A stretch of 64,000 nucleotides of DNA, taken from positions 22,645,179-22,709,178 of the forward strand of contig NW_004955434.1 in the NCBI RefSeq assembly GCF_000276665.1, given 5' to 3'. Position numbers and translations under genes: made by a program. Numbering within the stretch: the stretch's first letter is position 1; every line of letters starts with the position of its first letter. The DNA is from Chinchilla lanigera. Taxonomy: Eukaryota; Chordata; Mammalia; Rodentia; Chinchillidae. Below the pieces are notes generated by a model. The model saw only the letters and a list, made by a program, of their open reading frames with translations, was not told the origin of the DNA and did not search any database. This document shows, in pieces, positions 61,105 to 64,000 of the stretch.

Positions 61105-61560
61105 CTTTAGGAAAATTTCCCCCAAGCTGACGTCAGAAAAAGTGATTAAAAATGCAACTTTATAGCCCCACCCCCAAAAAAAAACAGGCTAGCTTCGATC
61201 TTGCATCCATTGACCAAATGCCAACTGGTCATGAATATGCAATACTCTGAACACTAGGGTGGGGACACTACTAACCTCACCAAGCAGCCCCACGTGACCC
61301 CAAAGCCAGCTGGCTGGGGCTGCACCCATGGCATTTCCAGGCTGTTCAGCCCTTTAGAACAATGTCCAGGTTGGTTGGGATTAATCATGCCAATGTCATT
61401 TGAAGGAGGTTTATTTTGTGGCTGTGGTACAGGCCAGAAAAGTTATGGCTGTTCCTCTAAACACCCTTTTGTATAATTCATTTTCTCTATTCTGCATGCA
61501 AATTGCTCTCATTATAGGAAACAGCTGTTAGTGAGCACATCTTATAGATGAAGGTCTTGG
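61105..61560. promoter_or_regulatory. Candidate intronic enhancer (motif cluster)
   Basis: The stretch is not recognisable as a repeat and is dense in canonical motifs. These are the palindromic kappa-B-like GGAAAATTTCC (61110-61120), perfect CRE TGACGTCA (61128-61135), homeodomain-type GGATTAATC (61378-61386), RUNX TGTGGT (61423-61428), octamer ATGCAAAT (61496-61503) and E-box CAGCTG (61522-61527). Function is inferred from motif density only. Confidence 0.35.
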
Positions 61561-62617
61561 ATTTTTTCCTACCCCCCTAAAGGAAGTGATCTGCTATGTA
61601 TTAATATTTTATAGGAGTCTAGTTTTTAAGAAAATGTTTTCCAACTCATACCTCAATTATTTTGAATGTAATATTTTCATCAATAACAATGAACAGTATC
61701 TGTAAAGCAACCAGAGTTCTTAATTAGAAGTAAATGATAGAAACATTTTATATATAATAAACATGCCAGAAAACTCAAAGAAATGTCAATACAATTTTAA
61801 TCTGAAAAAAAGTCAAATTAGAGGATTAACTTTGATTCCAAAACCACACATATTAAATTAAAATCCAGCCCTAATGTTAGCTGTTTCAGCATTCTCACTT
61901 GTTCTTCCACACTTTTTTAGTTGGACTTAACAGGAGGATCCCATAATAGTCATCTTTCAGATTACTCCAAGAGACCAAGTCCAGGAAGTTACCAACTACA
62001 TCACTATTCAAATCTGTAATTCCCTGCAATAATGTTGGGCCAGAAAACAGATACTGAAATATTTGTTCAATTTTTTGAATATTTATGCTACTTTTCCCTA
62101 ATTGGCCATAGTCAAAGTCATTACCTTCCCACTCACAGTGATGAGCTCACATTAGCCAATCAAGCTCTTCCCCCAAACTCACCATAAGCAACATAAACTT
62201 ATAAAAATTGGCACAACTGATAGACAGTATTTTCACAGAGGAATCTTCTCTTGAAAGCCAAGTACCCAATGTGAAACTAGTTCTAATTCTGACAGGACCA
62301 CATTTGAGGCAATTGTATTAAGCAATTGGTTCAGATGATCTCTAAGGCAATTTTGAAACTAACATTCTATAGTCAAAAAGAATGGATTATCTCAACTCTC
62401 TTTCTACATGAGCACTACCTATGTACTCCAAGGTTCTAACTAGGACACATGTGAAAATACTCTGTGCTCAAGGAATCTCACGTACCATGTGAATTTGTCA
62501 GAACACAGTAGCCAAAACTCAGGAGAGGAACAGACCAAAATTATTGTAAAAGATGAATAACTGGACTTCTCTTCCAGTAATCAAAATATACATCCAAATA
62601 CAGAATATATTACATGG

Positions 62618-62987
62618 TGTAATGGTTGATACATTGTGTCAACTTTAGAAGTTTTCAACAGGGCAGCAGGAGGCCAGGGTCCTCACTTTGTAAACATCCT
62701 GAGCCTGTAGAAGAGGAGGGCAGGGAGAGGGTGTGGGCGGGATAGCCAGCATACAATGTAAGGAAGGAAAAAAGAGGCTTGTTCTCGCACCCTTTTGCTC
62801 TTGCTGCTTTTGCTATCTTCTGCAAAAAGCTACCTTGAACTGCTGCCCCTCACCATGCCACCCTGCCTCGGAGCCAGCCGATTACAGACTGAAACCTCCA
62901 CAACCTGTGAGCTAAATAAACCTTTCCTTCCTTAATTTTGGGTGTTGGGTATTTTGTCCCAGCAACTAGAGAAAAGTAAACAAGACA
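62618..62987 (+). mobile_element. Solo LTR of a MaLR element with 5-bp target duplication
   Basis: It begins TGTAATGGTTGATACATTG and ends AAGTAAACAAGACA. The flanks CATGG at 62613-62617 and 62988-62992 are identical. It shares GCTCTTGCTGCTTTTGCT, CTCGGAGCCAGCC, GAAACCTCCACAA and GAGCTAAATAAACC with the LTR at 42824. Confidence 0.9.
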
Positions 62988-63879
62988 CATGGCATGATAA
63001 CAACCATACATTGACCATTAACCTATTTAATTCTGAAGTTGTGAAGATATACAAAGAGAAGAAAAACATGAAGAGAAAAGGTCATGGTTTAGTTAACCCA
63101 CAGTAAGTCAAATCCTTATTTATTAATAAATAAATCCTTACTTAGTGAAATTTTCCATATTCTCCTATAGGAGAAAAAGATTTGAAAATGAGCCATGTTT
63201 GATACAGGGAAATAGATGTTCCTGAGTGAAAACATGAATACATGATTAAACAATAAATTATACATACAAAAATTAATTTGATCAATAGGACTTATTTTGC
63301 CACAAAAACACTAGAAGTCTTTTAAAAAATACATAAGACTCTCCTCTTTAAAACAATAACATTAGGAAACAATTTTTTCTTAATTCTCATGAAAACAGCT
63401 AGCAGATTCATCTGTAGAGTATCTGTGGATAGTTTGTTTCTTTGGACACTATGATTTATGTGCATGTGAATACTCCTGTAAATGATATGGCCCAGTTGTC
63501 CATTGAAAATATTGGTTTTACTTTATTTAGTGCATACAGCCCTTTGAGAAGTTCACACACCAAACTCTGTATGAAGTCTTGCTATTACCACTGCTTTGTG
63601 CCAACTGTCCTCCTATCCAGCTGGAGCATATTTTAGACTCCTTCCCTTCCTACTTCAGTTCCACCACATCAGAGCACCCAGGAATGGGGAAAATGGGGTT
63701 CTGAACAGTCAATCTTACCGTCTCAAAGAGCTCCATGCCAAGAGCTGGAAGTCTAGGCTGGTGGCTAGAAGTCTGAGCACCAGGGGAAGCTCTTCACACT
63801 AAATGTGGACTAGTAAGTCTGTATACTCAGGACATTTTGAAAAGAACAAAAATCAACACTTGGGTTTTGTTTTTCCTTA

Positions 63880-63881
<2 letters not shown>

Positions 63882-63928
<47 letters not shown>
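63882..63928. repeat. (CA)n microsatellite, 47 bp
   Basis: An uninterrupted CA repeat of 23.5 units. Confidence 0.97.
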
Positions 63929-63930
<2 letters not shown>

Positions 63931-64000
63931 CCTCCATTGCTTCCATTCAGCCCATTTTTAAACAACAGCAAAAACATTTCTCCCTATGTTTTATTACTTC

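Larger units (their letters stand above)
59165..64000 (-). other. MLLT3: MLLT3 intron 2 (3' part; continues beyond 64000)
   Basis: This is the sequence upstream of exon 3 in the gene's direction. It holds an L2-like fragment (59840-60055), a MaLR LTR (60311-60655), the candidate regulatory element at 61100-61560, a second MaLR LTR (62618-62987) and a CA microsatellite (63882-63928). 59180-59830, 60660-61090, 61570-62610 and 63000-63880 contain nothing I can name. Confidence 0.85.

Noticed and set aside
1..64000. CRISPR arrays, operons, phage or integron features
   Set aside because: The sequence is clearly mammalian nuclear DNA with introns and SINEs; the regular repeats are microsatellites and coding AGC repeats.

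Overview
The window is mammalian nuclear DNA and lies entirely inside one protein-coding gene, MLLT3 (AF9), transcribed from the minus strand. Three consecutive coding exons can be read with exact splice junctions: exon 3 (59082-59164), exon 4 (50860-51003) and exon 5 (21273-22010). They encode residues 65/66-92, 93-140 and 141-386 of this species' protein, counting from the human start. Everything else is intron: part of intron 5 (1-21272), all of intron 4 (22011-50859), all of intron 3 (51004-59081) and part of intron 2 (59165-64000). No other intact gene, CpG island, RNA gene or bacterial-type feature was found.

The repeats indicate a rodent. There are many short tRNA-like ID SINEs (core GGGGCTGGGGATTTAGCTCA), 7SL-derived B1-type SINEs with an internal duplication, and a MaLR LTR family sharing one sequence. 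The ID and B1 variants do not look like mouse, rat, squirrel or kangaroo rat versions I can recall. A beaver-like (Castorimorpha) genome is my best but uncertain guess. Four or more ID copies have perfect 15-16 bp target-site duplications, so the family was active recently.

Layout: 1-21272 is AT-rich intron 5 with ID, B1, MIR and L1 pieces, an 18-G run and a 13-unit GAGAAA array. Exon 5 follows, with an uninterrupted 52-serine tract. Intron 4 holds two old L1 blocks, a MER2/Tigger-like DNA transposon, a possible processed pseudogene of an unidentified membrane protein, a polypyrimidine duplication, two MaLR LTRs, three near-identical ID copies and an odd GC-rich repeat near 48 kb. Intron 3 is mostly L2 and L1 remnants. 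Intron 2 holds L1, MIR and MaLR copies and a motif-dense candidate regulatory element at about 61.1-61.56 kb.

MLLT3 binds acylated histone H3 through its YEATS domain (residues 1-138, partly encoded by exons 3-4) and recruits DOT1L and the super elongation complex through its C-terminus, which is outside the window. I see no previously undescribed biological system. The most notable points are the expanded serine tract, the orientation bias of retroelements against the gene, the motif cluster in intron 2 and the unidentified retropseudogene candidate.
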